The notes beneath the pieces were generated by a model. It was not told where the DNA came from. It did not search any database and saw only the letters and a program-made list of their open reading frames with translations. DNA of 64,000 nt, taken from contig JAUPFV010000002.1 of assembly GCA_036936605.1 (NCBI GenBank), positions 168,277,739 to 168,341,738 on the forward strand, given 5' to 3'. Source of the stretch: Limnanthes douglasii subsp. nivea (Eukaryota; Streptophyta; Magnoliopsida; Brassicales; Limnanthaceae). Of the stretch, positions 31,840 through 43,754 are shown piece after piece (within the stretch, counting starts at the first letter, position 1; the number at the start of each line of letters is the position of its first letter). The translations under genes and the position numbers were made by a program.

Positions 31840-33965
31840 ATGGTTCATATGAATTATGAGCCAAGTTTCCAACATTCTTATTTTTAGTCCAATGAAATAC
31901 CTTCATGAATAATAAATCTTGTTTTAAAAACTAGTCACTTTCAGTTTTACAATGTATTGAATTTGCATGACACTGATATAGTGGTTTGATCTTACTTGTG
32001 CTTGATCTCGTAGTTCTTTTATTAAATCAATACATATTTACTTTTACTTATCATTATTATCTAAATGAATAATATTGAATCTGATAATTAGGAATTTCAA
32101 CCTCTGATAGAAAGATGACTTTCATACCATAAACCAAAGCAAATGAAGTTTCATTGATTGTCTCTTTAAGAGTTGTACGATACACCCAGAAAACGTCATT
32201 AAAAAATCAGGTCACTTACCTTTAACCAATACAAAATTAGCGCAAAAAATTATGTTTCCCACTTCTATAAGGTCAGTTCATAATATCCATGTCATTTTTA
32301 ATTGAAGGACATTATTTGTCATAATATCCATCGAATCCCAAAAACTACTCAAACTGTTTAACTATATAAATTCATAAAATTCTTAAGATCGAAATTTTAC
32401 AAACGCTTTTGGTTCAACCTATTTAGTTAAATACTCAACAATTACTATAAAAATTATATTCTTCACATTTTTATTGGTAACATGTCTACCATATCGATTA
32501 TCCATCTATCAAAATGTCAAGGAGAAAGATTTAATCGTATACCTTCATTAGGCATCTAGTTTTTTTTAGCAAAACGTTGACATGAGTAATAATTTTGAAC
32601 CATTATTTTATTATCATCAGCAAGTGTCGGCCAATAATATTCAACCAAAATAAAATATTTCAAAGATTTCCAAGACATTTGCTTTATTTCTTTTATATTA
32701 TATCAACGATGTAAGCATCCATATTTTCTATTTATTAACTGGATAAAAATACGATTCACAAGCCGTTGATAAGTAGTGACAACATTTTTCAAACCAAATG
32801 ACATCAATTTATAACAATATAAACCCTTATTCATCGTGAAAGTTACCGTCTCTTCATTATTTGGGAGATTTTTTTTATACCCTTAATACGGATTTATGAA
32901 TGATAAAAAATCATGTCCAACCGTTGCATCCACAACTTGATCAATTTTAGTTAGGGGAAAGCAACGTTCAGACAAAATGATTTAAATCATGACGCCCAAT
33001 CCCCATTATCAATTATTTTTCTTAACCAATATTTTATTTTCCAAACAAGTAGGATACTTTGACTCTCAAATATGTCCCACTTTCGGTAACCTAGCCGCAT
33101 ATTTAATTTTAGCTTAAGACTTTTAAACTAAAAAAATACTCCTATTTTACTGTATGGTTCATAACCTTCATCTTCAAACATTTTGTCAACTCTATTAGAG
33201 AAAATCATCTAAACAACCACCAATGTTCACTATTTTTCCATCGTCTAACACTAACTCCTCAATTTCTTCTATTGACTTTGTTAAATTCAGATCTTCTCTG
33301 GAATCATCTATTTCTCCTTCCTTAAATTCCATCAAGGGTTTAATATTTTATATGATTGGGCTATCCCTTGGAATATTTCATAATTGATATTGGATAATAT
33401 TCCGAGGATTTAAAACGTTGAATAAAAATCTTTAGTCGTTATTGGCTTCCTCCCATAACCAAAATATGCCCTATTAAAAAAGTAATTCATACATTGATGA
33501 TATGATGGTGCAACAAACTCCATCATTTGTAACAAATGATATCCTAATATTGCATTATCAGAATTTGGAGCATCAAAAATTATAAACGAAGTAGTCATTG
33601 TCTTCTTTGTTACCTTTCGTCTAGTAGTCAAAATCAAATCAGCTTCCCTGACAAGAACGTCTAGTAAATTCACTAAATTTGCTATTAATATTTTTATACG
33701 ATGCTATAGTAATCATCGACTTGTATATTTTCTTATAAAAAAATTAGCCAACCTACCAATATCGATCATTATTATTCTCATTATCACTCAATCAATTTCT
33801 AAAATCACCAATAAAGCCTTTTCATCTGGTCTTACTAATCTTCTCAAGTCGTGGTGAGTGAATGACAATCGAAAATATTGATTAGTGTGCAAATGCATGG
33901 ATGATTCATTAATGAGACAAACTTACAAATGTTTCTTTTATATTTTTGTTTATAAAATATGTTGT
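31840..33965 (-). pseudogene. Gypsy element H: protease, RT and integrase
   Basis: Minus strand, high to low. Protease region: RLSFTHHDLRRLVRPDEKAL and IMIDIGRLANFF (about 33750-33900), then KKTMTTSFIIFDAPNSDNAI (about 33545-33610). RT: LPKVGHI, TKIDQVVDATVGHDFLSFIN (about 32895-32960) and GLYCYKLMSFGLKNVVTTYQ then RLVNRIF (about 32750-32830). Integrase: LVEYYWPTLADDNKIMVQNY and YSCQRFAKKN (about 32560-32660), and ETINETSFALVYGMKVIF (about 32105-32165). RT runs straight into integrase, so the YVDD box and RNase H have been deleted near 32710. Its gag lies beyond element C at 42.7-43.7 kb. Confidence 0.82.
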
Positions 33966-34022
33966 TCCAAATACTTACAAATGGTGATTCATCATTGATA
34001 GTTCTAGAAATATCATAGGAGT

Positions 34023-34371
34023 TGTTGAGTCGAGGTTATTTACGAGATTCTTATTCTAGAGAGAGAACACATGAATCTTTAGAGAGAGAATATGTCAAAG
34101 TTATTAATAATGTAATAATTGTTCGCCTTTCCCGAAAAAGGAATATTTCTTTATATAGTTAAAGTGGTGGACCCAAAGGCCACGTGTTGACCCATTTTAG
34201 GTTATTCCACCATATTATCCTATTAATTTTAAACATATTTATTACTTATTACATAATATAACCTCAAGGTTACGCATCCTTTGGGTCTATTCTATAATAC
34301 ATATACAAAACCAAATTAACCCAATATCCTACCGACCCATCCCGTGGTTTGAATAAGTCACACTTTTATCA
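34023..34371 (-). repeat. 3' LTR of element C
   Basis: Plus strand from TGTTGAGTCGAGG to CACTTTTATCA. Colinear with 42360-42710, sharing CCGTGGTTTGAATAAGTCAC-like and TTACTTATTACATAATATA blocks. The minus strand has CTATATAAAG near 34151-34160 as a TATA box. Confidence 0.9.
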
Positions 34372-34403
34372 GTAATCCCATAGTCTTTGTAAAATTTTGA
34401 AAG

Positions 34404-36471
34404 ATGACTAGTATTGGCACTGCTTCAGATTAAAATTCCCAAGATTATTTCACAAAACAAAATCAAAGTAGCGTTTAATACTATCCCCAATGGGTTGATG
34501 AATTATAAGGGGACAAGAGAAGGAGTTCGGTTAATCCATGCTGCTCAATTGCCCATTCCCGATTAGTTTCTAGGGCCAGGGTTGAAAACTTTACCCTCAA
34601 AGCTTCGATGCGCTTGGTTGATGAGTCTAATTATTTCATCGGAAGCCATAAGGAGGGTAAAGAACCAATTTATTGTGTAGACCATCCAAGGGTTGACAAC
34701 GATGACGTGCTCCATTTGGAGATATCTGAGGTTCTAATGAATAATATTTGTGGCATCGATACAAAATAACTTGTCGGGTTGTACGCCGGCAAGTATCACT
34801 ATTATGCGGAGAAGGAAGGTCCGAATATGAAGACACGTTGGGGGATCCCAATTTATATTTTCATATACCTTCCCAATATCGTAGAATTATCACACTCTTT
34901 GAGGAAGCGTGAGCTGGAATATTTCCTTGATGTCTTGCATTCGGGACTTTGATTTTCCCAGGACCCTTCTATTACCCGGTAATTCGAGTTTTTAGGGTTG
35001 TACCCCAGCGAACCCAAACCCAATGCATGGTTTACCATGATGTCATGCATCATAGCCTTTTACTTTTCCTAAATTCCAATACTGATAGAAGAGTTCATCG
35101 TTATCACCACACTGTTCAGGAACTCCCAACTTCCCTTATTTTATATTGCCCTCGGGAATAAATATAAGATTTTGAAGGACCTTCATATGGCATAAAAACC
35201 TTGAAGAATAATTATTTCTTTGTCAGCGGTACTTGGAAAAACGTCGGCCCAACTCGAACAAAACAAAACCGAGGCGTGTTCTGAGGACATGGTCATGCAC
35301 ATGTAATTTCTTTCATCTATATTGTTATTTATTATCTTCGTTGTTTCAGTTATGATATTTCTTGCAATAGTCCTAAAAGAATATTCAGGCTTCCTCTGAG
35401 GTGAATCCATTATAAGATAATAATCACCCCGAAGAAGATCGAGTCTCGAGCTCCCCGAGCGAGAAGAAATCAGAGTTCAACGTCCAAGGTCATTTGAATG
35501 AATGTGACTGAACTGGGAGATCCAAAGTCCCCTAGGTGAGGACCTACTTACCAACTTTCCATGATTTTTGGGTGAATGATGGCTCTTTGTTCCAATCCCA
35601 AACCTAGATGATCAATTGGCAAGTCATCTAAAATATGGTTCACAAAATCTGGGCGAACATGTCTTACCAAATGACTTTGTTGCCACCAAATCATTGAAGT
35701 TTAACTATTCAAATTCCGATTCTTACTCTCTTCACTATCTCATAGTCCTTATTGCCATACTTACCGAATGACTCTTTTGCCACCAAATCAATGTGATAAA
35801 AAAAGGTTATCTTACACCTTGAACACAATAACAAATGTTGGGAATGACAAGTCGATAAGGTTAAATGACTATCCTTAGATCACCATCACCTTACGAATAA
35901 CACTCAAATGTACACTCGTTTTGTCCAAGAGATCTCGAAGAAAAAAGGGTTGATTAGAAAGAACTTAAAATTTTCCTGTTGTGGATGCGGGATCAGGACA
36001 AAATTTAGAAATATTTTGTAGACCCCTTCTACAAAATAGAAAAAGAGCTAAAACTTTCCATGAAAAAAGCTGAATAGGAGATAAATAGAGTTTTTCAAGA
36101 GCTGACTTCCTTCAAAGCTAAGGCCAATGAAGACAAAGTGGTTGTCGTTGCTACCCTTAAAGTGCAAGCTTAAAAAGATAAAGAGGCCGTACTGGAATCT
36201 TATGCTCAAGACTTTCTGAAAATGTTATCTGATCAACAAGCTACGACCAAATTTACGCATATTGTTGACATTCATAAAAGGTTCCCTAACTTGAAGTTGG
36301 GCTTGTATTGGAAGCTGGTCCCTGGGGGATCACCCTCTGAACGTTTCATACAAAGATAACATTGTAAGAAACGAGTGGATAAAGAATTGAATGAATAATC
36401 AGAGAAAGACAATTTCAAATGGTATTCAGAGAAAGCTCTCCTTGATACTGATCCTGAAACTTCAGAGTAAT
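34404..36471 (+). pseudogene. Antisense gene of element C (putative gypsy-type transposon protein family)
   Basis: The best preserved of three antisense genes. The start MTSIGTASD (34404) lies only 32 bp from the LTR. An early block reads YFIGSHKEGKEPIYCVDHPR (about 34631-34690). The core has YPSEPKPNAW (35001-35030), IPILIEEFIVITTLFRNSQL (about 35076-35135) and NYFFVSGTWKNV (about 35208-35243). A charged, probably coiled-coil stretch follows (ELTSFKAKANEDKVVVVATL, DKEAVLESYAQDFLKMLSDQ; about 36098-36240), then DIHKRFPNLKLGLYWKLVPG (about 36268-36327) and an end near 36471. Stops and shifts break it. The FFxSGxW and YPSxxxPNxW blocks resemble the PF04195-like plant family. Role unknown. Confidence 0.75.
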
Positions 36472-36654
36472 GAGAATCTTATTTTTGTTATTCTTTATTT
36501 GAAAGTCCTTGTTTAAATGGGTTATTTTGAACTCATAATGTTCTTGTTATGTCTCGCTTTTGTTTACCATCAAATTGAGACTTCATTTTTCTTGATTGAA
36601 AGTGATCAGTTTCCAATTCGAAGAGAATCACCAAATGCATTATATTATAAAATT

Positions 36655-36780
36655 ACTTAATGTTGGAAGATCCTTTCAAACTTAAAATATTGAAAACATT
36701 CACCAACCAATTTTGGAAGATCCCTCGGATCCAAAAATATAAAAATATTTGACCAACCAATGTTGGAAGATCCGTCAGTT
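36655..36780. repeat. 50-bp tandem repeat between antisense gene and pol of element C
   Basis: TTGGAAGATCC recurs at 36663, 36713 and 36763, with ACCAACCAATGTTGGAAGAT units between. About 2.5 copies of a 50-bp unit. It occupies the same position as the 61-bp array in element E. Confidence 0.85.
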
Positions 36781-36784
36781 ATGT

Positions 36785-38400
36785 AGGTACCTCTTTAAAA
36801 ACCTTTTGGCGCCACCATGGTAGGGAAGAACATGCCATAATTTATTAAATTAATTGAAAAAATGTACAATTTGTTCATATTTAATCTAAATACAATTTTA
36901 TACTCAACGGGTCCCGGAGTGGTTTCCTCTCTTGGTTTTCCAACCGATAAATTTTGGGATTCACTCTTTCGGTTATCTCATATGGGCCTTTCCAGTTTGG
37001 TTCCAACTTATCAAGCAATTTGTTCTAATGTGGAAGAAAATATTTCTCAAAATCTAATCTCCCAACTTAAATTCCCTTCTTATAACCTTGGACATGTGTC
37101 AGATTTATCATCGATCTTTGGTAATCTATAGAGTTTAGATGTGCTCGTGTCTTTTTTCCTCAATTAAATCCAGTTCGATTCGCCTCCTTTCATCCTTGTT
37201 TTTCGAAATAATTCTCAACACTATATGAGGTTAAAATCTCTTTAGATTGTGTTACCGCGTCTAGCCATAGACTAACGCGAATGGTGACTCTTAGGTCACA
37301 GTCCGAGGAGTGGGTTGATAGGCTCATAATACTTCTTGGGGATAATTTGGCCATTTGTCTTCTTTACCCTCTGAATTCTTATTGAGGTCGTCGAGAATAG
37401 TTCTGTTCATTATTTGGCCATTGGCATACGGGTGAAAAGGTGATGAGAAGCACTCATGTATGTTTCAGTAAAAACAAAAACCTCCCATGGCCTTATTATC
37501 GAATTCCGGACAATTATCCATCATAAATCTCATTGTAACACAAAAGCATATGTTAGACAAGATAAATATAATCGCATCCTTCGCATTTCTCCTAGACAAT
37601 GGTTTGGCTTCTACCCATTTTGAGAAATAATCCACCAAAAATCATTAGTTACCAGCGAAGGAGATATATACCCCATCAATTATATCATAGCGCCTCGAAA
37701 ATAGATGAGAACACTTGAATGTGTATGGTACTATACAATTTCTAACAGATATCGCATCTCCTTACTAACTCTTTAAGATCGACCATAATTGACAGCCAAT
37801 AATATCATGCTAGTAAAATTCTTCTTGTTAGTGTTTTATACCCATAATACGTTGATCCTTCCGCATAAGGAAACTCGGATAATATAATTTGTGATTTAGT
37901 CTCTCCATGGCAATGCATCAAATTCCTACTCATCCATTTATTGTATAAGATATTTCCGAGGACTGTAGACCCGTATGCCTTAAATTGTAACTTTTTTATC
38001 AGTGTTTTTATCAATCGATAGGACTTCATTCACCAAATTTTATTTAGTGTCGTGCATTAATTTCTTGTCTTTACTTGTTGAAATTTAGAAAGCTTTATCG
38101 AAATTCAAATTATGCTCAGAATGTTTTGTTGTCGAATGACTCTCTTGCATGAGTATCCATGGGCTGTCTTCCGAATATGGTATGATCTTTACCAGATGAT
38201 CCTTTCTAGCATTAGACTGCCCCTAAGCATGGTTCACTATGAGGTTTAAGTTACTTATCAAACGAACTATTTTGGCATTTGAAATTCGTGCAAGTTGTAA
38301 TCCTGCCAAAGCGACCTCATACACTGCATCATTGTTTGATGCTTTAATGATAAAATAAATTGTCTGATATATTATTTCTCATGTCGGTGCAATGAAGTGA
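36785..38400 (-). pseudogene. Gypsy integrase and second RNase H region (element C)
   Basis: Minus strand. An RNase H-like tail region at 38200-38400 is followed by the zinc-binding integrase N-terminus, EFPYAEGSTYYGYKTLTRRI (about 37810-37870). The catalytic core reads VDYFSKWVEAKPLSRRNAKD and MDNCPEFDNKAMGGF (about 37480-37640; MDNCPEF replaces SDNGxxF). The C-terminal part reads NKLLDKLEPNWKGPYEITER (about 36960-37025). The end of pol is LPYHGGAKRF near 36800. Multiple frame changes. Confidence 0.82.
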
Positions 38401-38529
38401 ATCCATGTCCCACAACCCGAAATTATTGATCCCCCATTAGTTTGAAACGTTCACTCAGGTTTTAATCCTTTATGATTTGTTTCCATATATGGGCATTCAG
38501 AAAGAACCTCAACCAAAACATCAGCCAAA

Positions 38530-39420
38530 GCATGTGCCTTGATCACTTTTGAGGCTCAAAATCAATATCGTAATCCCTACTGAGACAAACCATTTTTTCA
38601 TTCCCCTGACTTGTCGGGCCTTTCCAATATATTTTTCCAATTTCGTAATCTAGTAAAATTGCGTGTGCTTGAAAATAAAGTCTCATTTTCTGAGTTACAA
38701 TTATTAAATAAAGAAAAAGCTTTTCCAATTTAAAGTATATTTTGTTGGCTTCTAGCAAACTTTTGCTTAGATTGTACACAAGCTAAGGAAAATTATCAAC
38801 TTCGCGTATTAATACCACATTTACTCTATATCCCACACCGCTATGTAAATATATAACTCTTCTCATACATTTGGTTTTATTAAGATACCCAAATACGATA
38901 AATATTATTTTATTTGTATAACATCTTCAGCGGACTCTAGGGTCCAATAAAAACAGTTTGATTGCCTTAAAAATCGAAGAAATTAGTACATTTGTGCGAA
39001 GACCTAGTTATGAATATATTCAGAGAATCTAACCTTCCAATCAATATATGAACTTCCTTAATAGATCTATGTGGATCTATAGTATTTAAAGCATTTAATT
39101 GTACTAGTTCAGCTTTGATACCCTTTTCATTGACTATATAACTTAAAAACTTCATGGATCCAACCGTGAATGTACATTTCTCTGGATTTAGTTTCAATTT
39201 TACAACCTTCAAGTTACAAAATAGTTCTTATAGTTCAGAGAAATGGTCATCGTCCCTGTTGCTTTTCATCAACATATCATCAATATATATTTTAACATTT
39301 CGTACGGTGAAGTCGACACACATTTTTTTATGCGTTCTTATTTTTTACGAGAAGAGGGTTGGCGGTTCATAAAGCATATTGAGATTATATGATGTGGATC
39401 ACATTTAACAATCGTTATAC
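38530..39420 (-). pseudogene. Gypsy RT C-terminal half and RNase H (element C)
   Basis: YIDDM at 39274-39288 (minus) keeps the catalytic Asp pair. It is followed by KLKLNPEKCTFTVGSMKFLS and YIVNEKGIKAE (about 39100-39205), TGRLxxLNxFI-like ILIGRLDSLNIFITRSSHKC, and RNase H NLSKSLLEANKIYFKLEKLF with MRLYFQAHAI (about 38655-38779). The N-terminal half of RT, expected at 39420-39810, is poorly preserved. Confidence 0.85.
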
Positions 39421-39814
39421 CTCGTCCATGATCAACTCAGACTTCTCAGAGGAGAAATATCTTATTTTCTGTATAATTGGGAGGAAACTTTGTTGCATAT
39501 CCACCTTATGATGAAAAATATTCGTTACTACCCCGTCACCTCCTCAAGTACACCATGTGAACATATGAAAAATTTATAATAAGAAGTGAATCAACCTTTC
39601 CTTTATTTCTGGTGATAACAAAGTGTTGATTATTAGGCTTTGACCGCTAGGAAAGATATAGTTCTCAAATTTATCATTAGACACCAAAAACCTAAGGGTC
39701 TCCCTAAGATCATCAATAGGATCAGACCTCGAGGTTAACCTTTGTAATTGTTAATCCTTATTAGCCTCAATACTATTGATCTCACTAGAAGCCTAAGATG
39801 TTTTGTAACATTCT

Positions 39815-40160
39815 CTAGCTATTTTCCACCTGCTTCAGATTGTTCCGATGTTGCTCCAAACTGTATACTTCACATATTGGTGAACTTTCAGAGCCACATC
39901 GTGCATTTTTAAAAACCAAGATCTTCCGAAAATGACATTGTACGATGTTGGCACATCTACCACTATAAAATAACACTATCACCCATTTTATAAATAGCTC
40001 GTGAGCTAGTTTCACCAGTCGTTCAAACTCCCCGACTATCTCAGCGGTTACCTTTGTAAAACCCATTATTGTTCGCTCTGATCGGAGAATACTTGAAAGG
40101 TTTCTAATCTACTCATCAGTGGTCAAGAACAATATATTGGCCGAACTGCCGGTGTGTATC
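39815..40160 (-). pseudogene. Gypsy aspartic protease (element C)
   Basis: Minus strand reads ILIHTGSSANILFLTTDE (about 40110-40165), where the catalytic DTGS is HTGS (40145-40156). It continues MGFTKVTAEIVGEFERLV and ends in FRKILVFKNARCGSESSP in another frame. It aligns with LIDTGSSANVVF and VIGEFEGEVSLGKGLF of element D. With Asp lost it would be inactive even without the frameshifts. Confidence 0.85.
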
Positions 40161-40399
40161 AAAATTCTTCAGATTTCAGTCTCCACGATGGAAGCTGCAA
40201 TTACCACTGGGTCTTCATATGGGTCTTACACTTCTCCCATATCATCATCATCATCATCAAAGCAGAATACCGACAATGGATTTCTATAGAGGTGAGTCAA
40301 AACACCTGCTTCCAATTGGATTGCCAAACTCATTCTGCCTTTTCCAGGGAGAAGTTGGTAATCTCTAAAATAATATCCCCACCAAAACTAGTTAAGGAA

Positions 40400-42290
40400 T
40401 TTAAAAAAATTACATAACTCACCAACGTTCCCCGTGCTCCGTGGTTACTCAAGCATTAAAACAACCTTTCGGTTAGGTTCAAATCAAGATATTCTGAATA
40501 TACGTCAAATGAATTAATCGACTCTACGATTCGTAACATATTTTTTATGCTTCGGGGCCATCACGACTACCTCCCTTCCTGCCTGATTTCCCGTTTTTGT
40601 ATTCCTTCTAACTAAAGTTTTCAATTTTCCATTCTCCATCAATGTTTCAATTTTTTCAAAGATATGGAATCATTTGTATCGTGACTAAAGTCTTTATAGT
40701 GGTTTCAGTATTTGTTGCTCCTTCCATCTCTCAAAGTCTGAATTGGTATTTATAAATTGCACGTGACTCTGAGAATTGTCAAAAATAATTGTTACGCACT
40801 ATGTTAGTTCAACATAATATGTAGGTCAGACCCACATGTTTGACATAGACCTTGTTGGCTGGTGGGCGTTAACAACTTATTAAATCATTCTTGGTCATGA
40901 TGGTGCTTGATTCAAAACCTTTGGACAAGATGAGGTCAGATGATGAAATGTTATGACTGGTTATGGCTAAGGCCGATATACCAAAGCAGATGGCTATTGT
41001 CAGACAACTATGGGTGATTGTAAACTTTGTTGCCCTTGTTGGAGCATAGAGCCAAGCTCCACTAATAGGGTCTCCTTCATGCTTATTCACAATGTTGTCA
41101 TTTAAATTCCAGAGAGAAGCCTTTCCCTATACGTAGCGTAAACGGCCACCTCCTCATAATCATCAAGATCTCTGACCTTTTGAAAACAATTAATCATCAT
41201 ATCAATATTCCATCAACTCTTCTGGCTTCCCACAAATTGTTATTTGAATAAACTCCAGAACTTGTCAAAGATTTTAATACATCCCTCTGATAATCAGTTA
41301 TACCACTTATATGCACCATTATTGAAAGTTTAAAAGAAAGTATGACACATAAGCTTTCATCCTCAAAATTTATCATAAAGTTTTTTAACTACTCAATATG
41401 GTTATCCAGGTTTTGACTCCTGTCGAGCGTCTCCAACTTTGATATATCAAAAAATTTAGCATACATCATGCCATAATGTCCGCAGACAAAGGCAATGCCC
41501 TCTTATTATGGCTTGGTTTGTACAGATTAGCCCATGTTCCTTCGTTAACACTTTATAAAGACCATCCTAGAAATGATTTACAAACTCATTACTCAGTCTA
41601 TAATCGAAGGTTAGTCACTCGTTAATCAAAGCTTTGAATGGTCGAAGAAACTAAATATGTTGTTTCTTGCTGTTGTTTCCCTCTACCTAGCGTGACTTAC
41701 ATATCCTTTGCTTCAGACATCAGTGTTAGCTTATCCGATTTTTCTTGTATCTTTCTCGAATCCTTCCCCCACTGGGACGATCGGTGGTAATAATAATTTC
41801 AATTTGAGTTTCATTTCCTAAGACTTCTCATGTGACTACGTTCTCTCTCCAGAGAAAATGATTCGTCCGAGTCGTAAAAGGAATAATCATTAGAGTCTGA
41901 AGAATCATAGTATCGTTTAACCTCACTTTCTTTCCTCGAAATATGAAGACTTTGGTACCTCTCCTCCCATCCGTATCATTTAACGGATGACCGTACTCGG
42001 TTTCACTATACTTAGAAGAATACTTTTTTTATCCTTTAATCCCACATTCCTAACAACCGTCGTGTCATGCGTTTTAGCATTAATCTTTCCAATTTCCTCC
42101 AAGATGATATTTAGCTACGCCGCCAAAGTTGACTGCTCGAGTTTATCTTTGGCGTATTATTCATCGTAGTGTTGCTCTTCAAACTGATGTTCTTCAGACA
42201 CAACTCCGATCACTAAACTCAACTACGATAACATACTTTTCTTGCATTATGGTATTCATCTCTTCTAGAGATATCTCGATTTTGCTAAAC
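40400..42290 (-). pseudogene. Gypsy gag (element C)
   Basis: Minus strand, start region MFSKIEISLEEMNTIMQEKY (about 42225-42285). The retrotrans-gag core reads FFDISKLETLDRSQNLDNHI then a stop and LKNFMINFEDESLCVILSF (about 41335-41460). This parallels DPDGHIEQFKNYMMNFEDDN of element D. Downstream parts are badly decayed. A CATCATCATCATCATCATCA run sits at 40239-40258. Confidence 0.75.
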
Positions 42291-42359
42291 ATTTGTATGG
42301 TTTTGAAAATCGAATCTGGGTACCAAATCGGTCCGACTTTGGTCCCAATGGCCTGGAGG

Positions 42360-42710
42360 TGTTGAGTCTAATATATTTATGAGAGTATATTCGAAAGAGA
42401 GAAACATATAACTCTTTAAAGAGAGAAGCTGTCAAAAGTAGTAATAATACAATAATACTTCACCCTTTTCAAAAACCAAATATTTCTTTATGTAATTATG
42501 ATGGTGGGCCCAAAAACCACATGTTGAACCATGTTAGACTCTTTTACCCCAATATCCTTCTAATCATAAACATATTTTTTTTACTTATTACATAATATAC
42601 CATAAAGATTATAAATTCTTTGGGCCTATTTTAAAATATTAATACAAGACCAAATTAGCTAAATATCCTACCGATCTGTGCCGTAGTTTGGATAAATCAC
42701 ATCTTTATTA
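42360..42710 (-). repeat. 5' LTR of element C
   Basis: Plus strand from TGTTGAGTCTAATA to CTTTATTA; the minus-strand start TGATAA has become TAATAA. Just inside, the minus strand reads CCTCCAGGCCATTGGGACC, which may be a decayed primer-binding site. Confidence 0.88.
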
Positions 42711-42714
42711 ATCA

Positions 42715-43750
42715 CCATCTTGTTGATTCAGACTATTAACTTTGTCCTTTCCTTTTCTATTTTCACCTTCTATACCCTTCACATACTCAACAAAATCCTT
42801 AGTATAAATTAACCTTTATATATAAGCTTTCAACTAAAAACATATCCAGTTGAATATCAAAGATCATTATGATAATCTGAATAGTATCTTTTGGTTTTTT
42901 CATTGATATGCACAAACATTGCCCTCGGTATCCGATAATTTACATTTTCGATTATCATATCATAAATTGTAGAAGTTCTCATTGTTAATAGATTAAATCT
43001 TCTATATGGATTATCATAGTAATAATAACGCGGTATATTAACTAGATCTCCAACGAAGCCTAGAACCGTTGAGATGCATTATGCTTCTTCTTTAGAGTAA
43101 CAAATCTTCATTCTAATAATTTTATAAACATGATTCCTCCTAGTTTTCATCTTCTACTTTAATAAAGATTTTAACGTCTCAACTGATCTCACATTGAATC
43201 AATCAAAAAATTGATTAAATCCTCGAATAAATCATCTTTATAACCTCTCAACGATTGATTAGTATTTTTAAATATTGTCATGATGTGATCTCCATTTATG
43301 CTTAATTGTCTTGTTACCAATAAAATAACTCCTAAACTAGTTTAATAGATCTTCAAAACTATCAATTAATCCCGACAGAAGGATATTAACTGCAGTTAAT
43401 GTAGTTTTTCTAAAATCATGGAGAAAACTCTAAACAATGATGCTGGAGATGTCATGTTCCATCATATTTCTTCATTCTATATGGATTAAAATTCCTTGTC
43501 AATTCTCCTTCCAAAACTGTTTGAGTTAATGTAGAATTGTGTCATAGTATAACGCGCTAGCTTGGGTTTTTAACATTTAATGTCCTTTATCTACTAACTT
43601 ATCTTTCCTCTTATTAATTTTTTCATTAGAAGATACGTTATTAAACAACTGTTCATCATCATTATTTTTATTTGGTTCCTCTAAAACATCCCTTTTATAT
43701 TGAATTAAATCATTCTTACTAACATTTTAACCCTGACTCATGTTATCAAT
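42715..43750 (-). pseudogene. Gypsy element H: gag
   Basis: Minus strand. From MSQG (43743) through DLIQYKRDVLEEPNKNNDDE, a gag core SGLIDSFEDLLN with FRSYFIGNKTIKHKWRSHHD (about 43255-43380), then SVETLKSLLK. The C-terminal part reads LVNIPRYYYYDNPYRRFNLL (about 42985-43045) and EKTKRYYSDYHNDL (about 42865-42910), resembling the CxYHxxxGHxTxxC region before gypsy protease. The coding trace stops at the 5' LTR of C and resumes as protease at 33965, showing the nesting. Confidence 0.65.
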
Positions 43751-43754
43751 GGTT

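Larger units (their letters stand above)
34023..42710 (-). mobile_element. Tat-like Ty3/gypsy retrotransposon (element C), both LTRs
   Basis: An 8.7-kb element with LTRs of 349 bp (34023-34371) and 351 bp (42360-42710). Read on the minus strand: 5' LTR, gag, protease, RT, RNase H, integrase, then a gene on the opposite strand, then the 3' LTR. It splits the gag and pol of older element H. The 5-bp flanks do not match (GGAGT and ATCAC), so a target duplication cannot be claimed. Coding regions are full of stops. Confidence 0.9.

Noticed and set aside
36862..37131. 89-codon plus-strand frame near the antisense gene of C
   Set aside because: It is the complement of the integrase C-terminal region of C.
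34018..42715. Target-site duplication for element C
   Set aside because: The 5-bp flanks GGAGT and ATCAC do not match; nesting is argued from the split host element instead.
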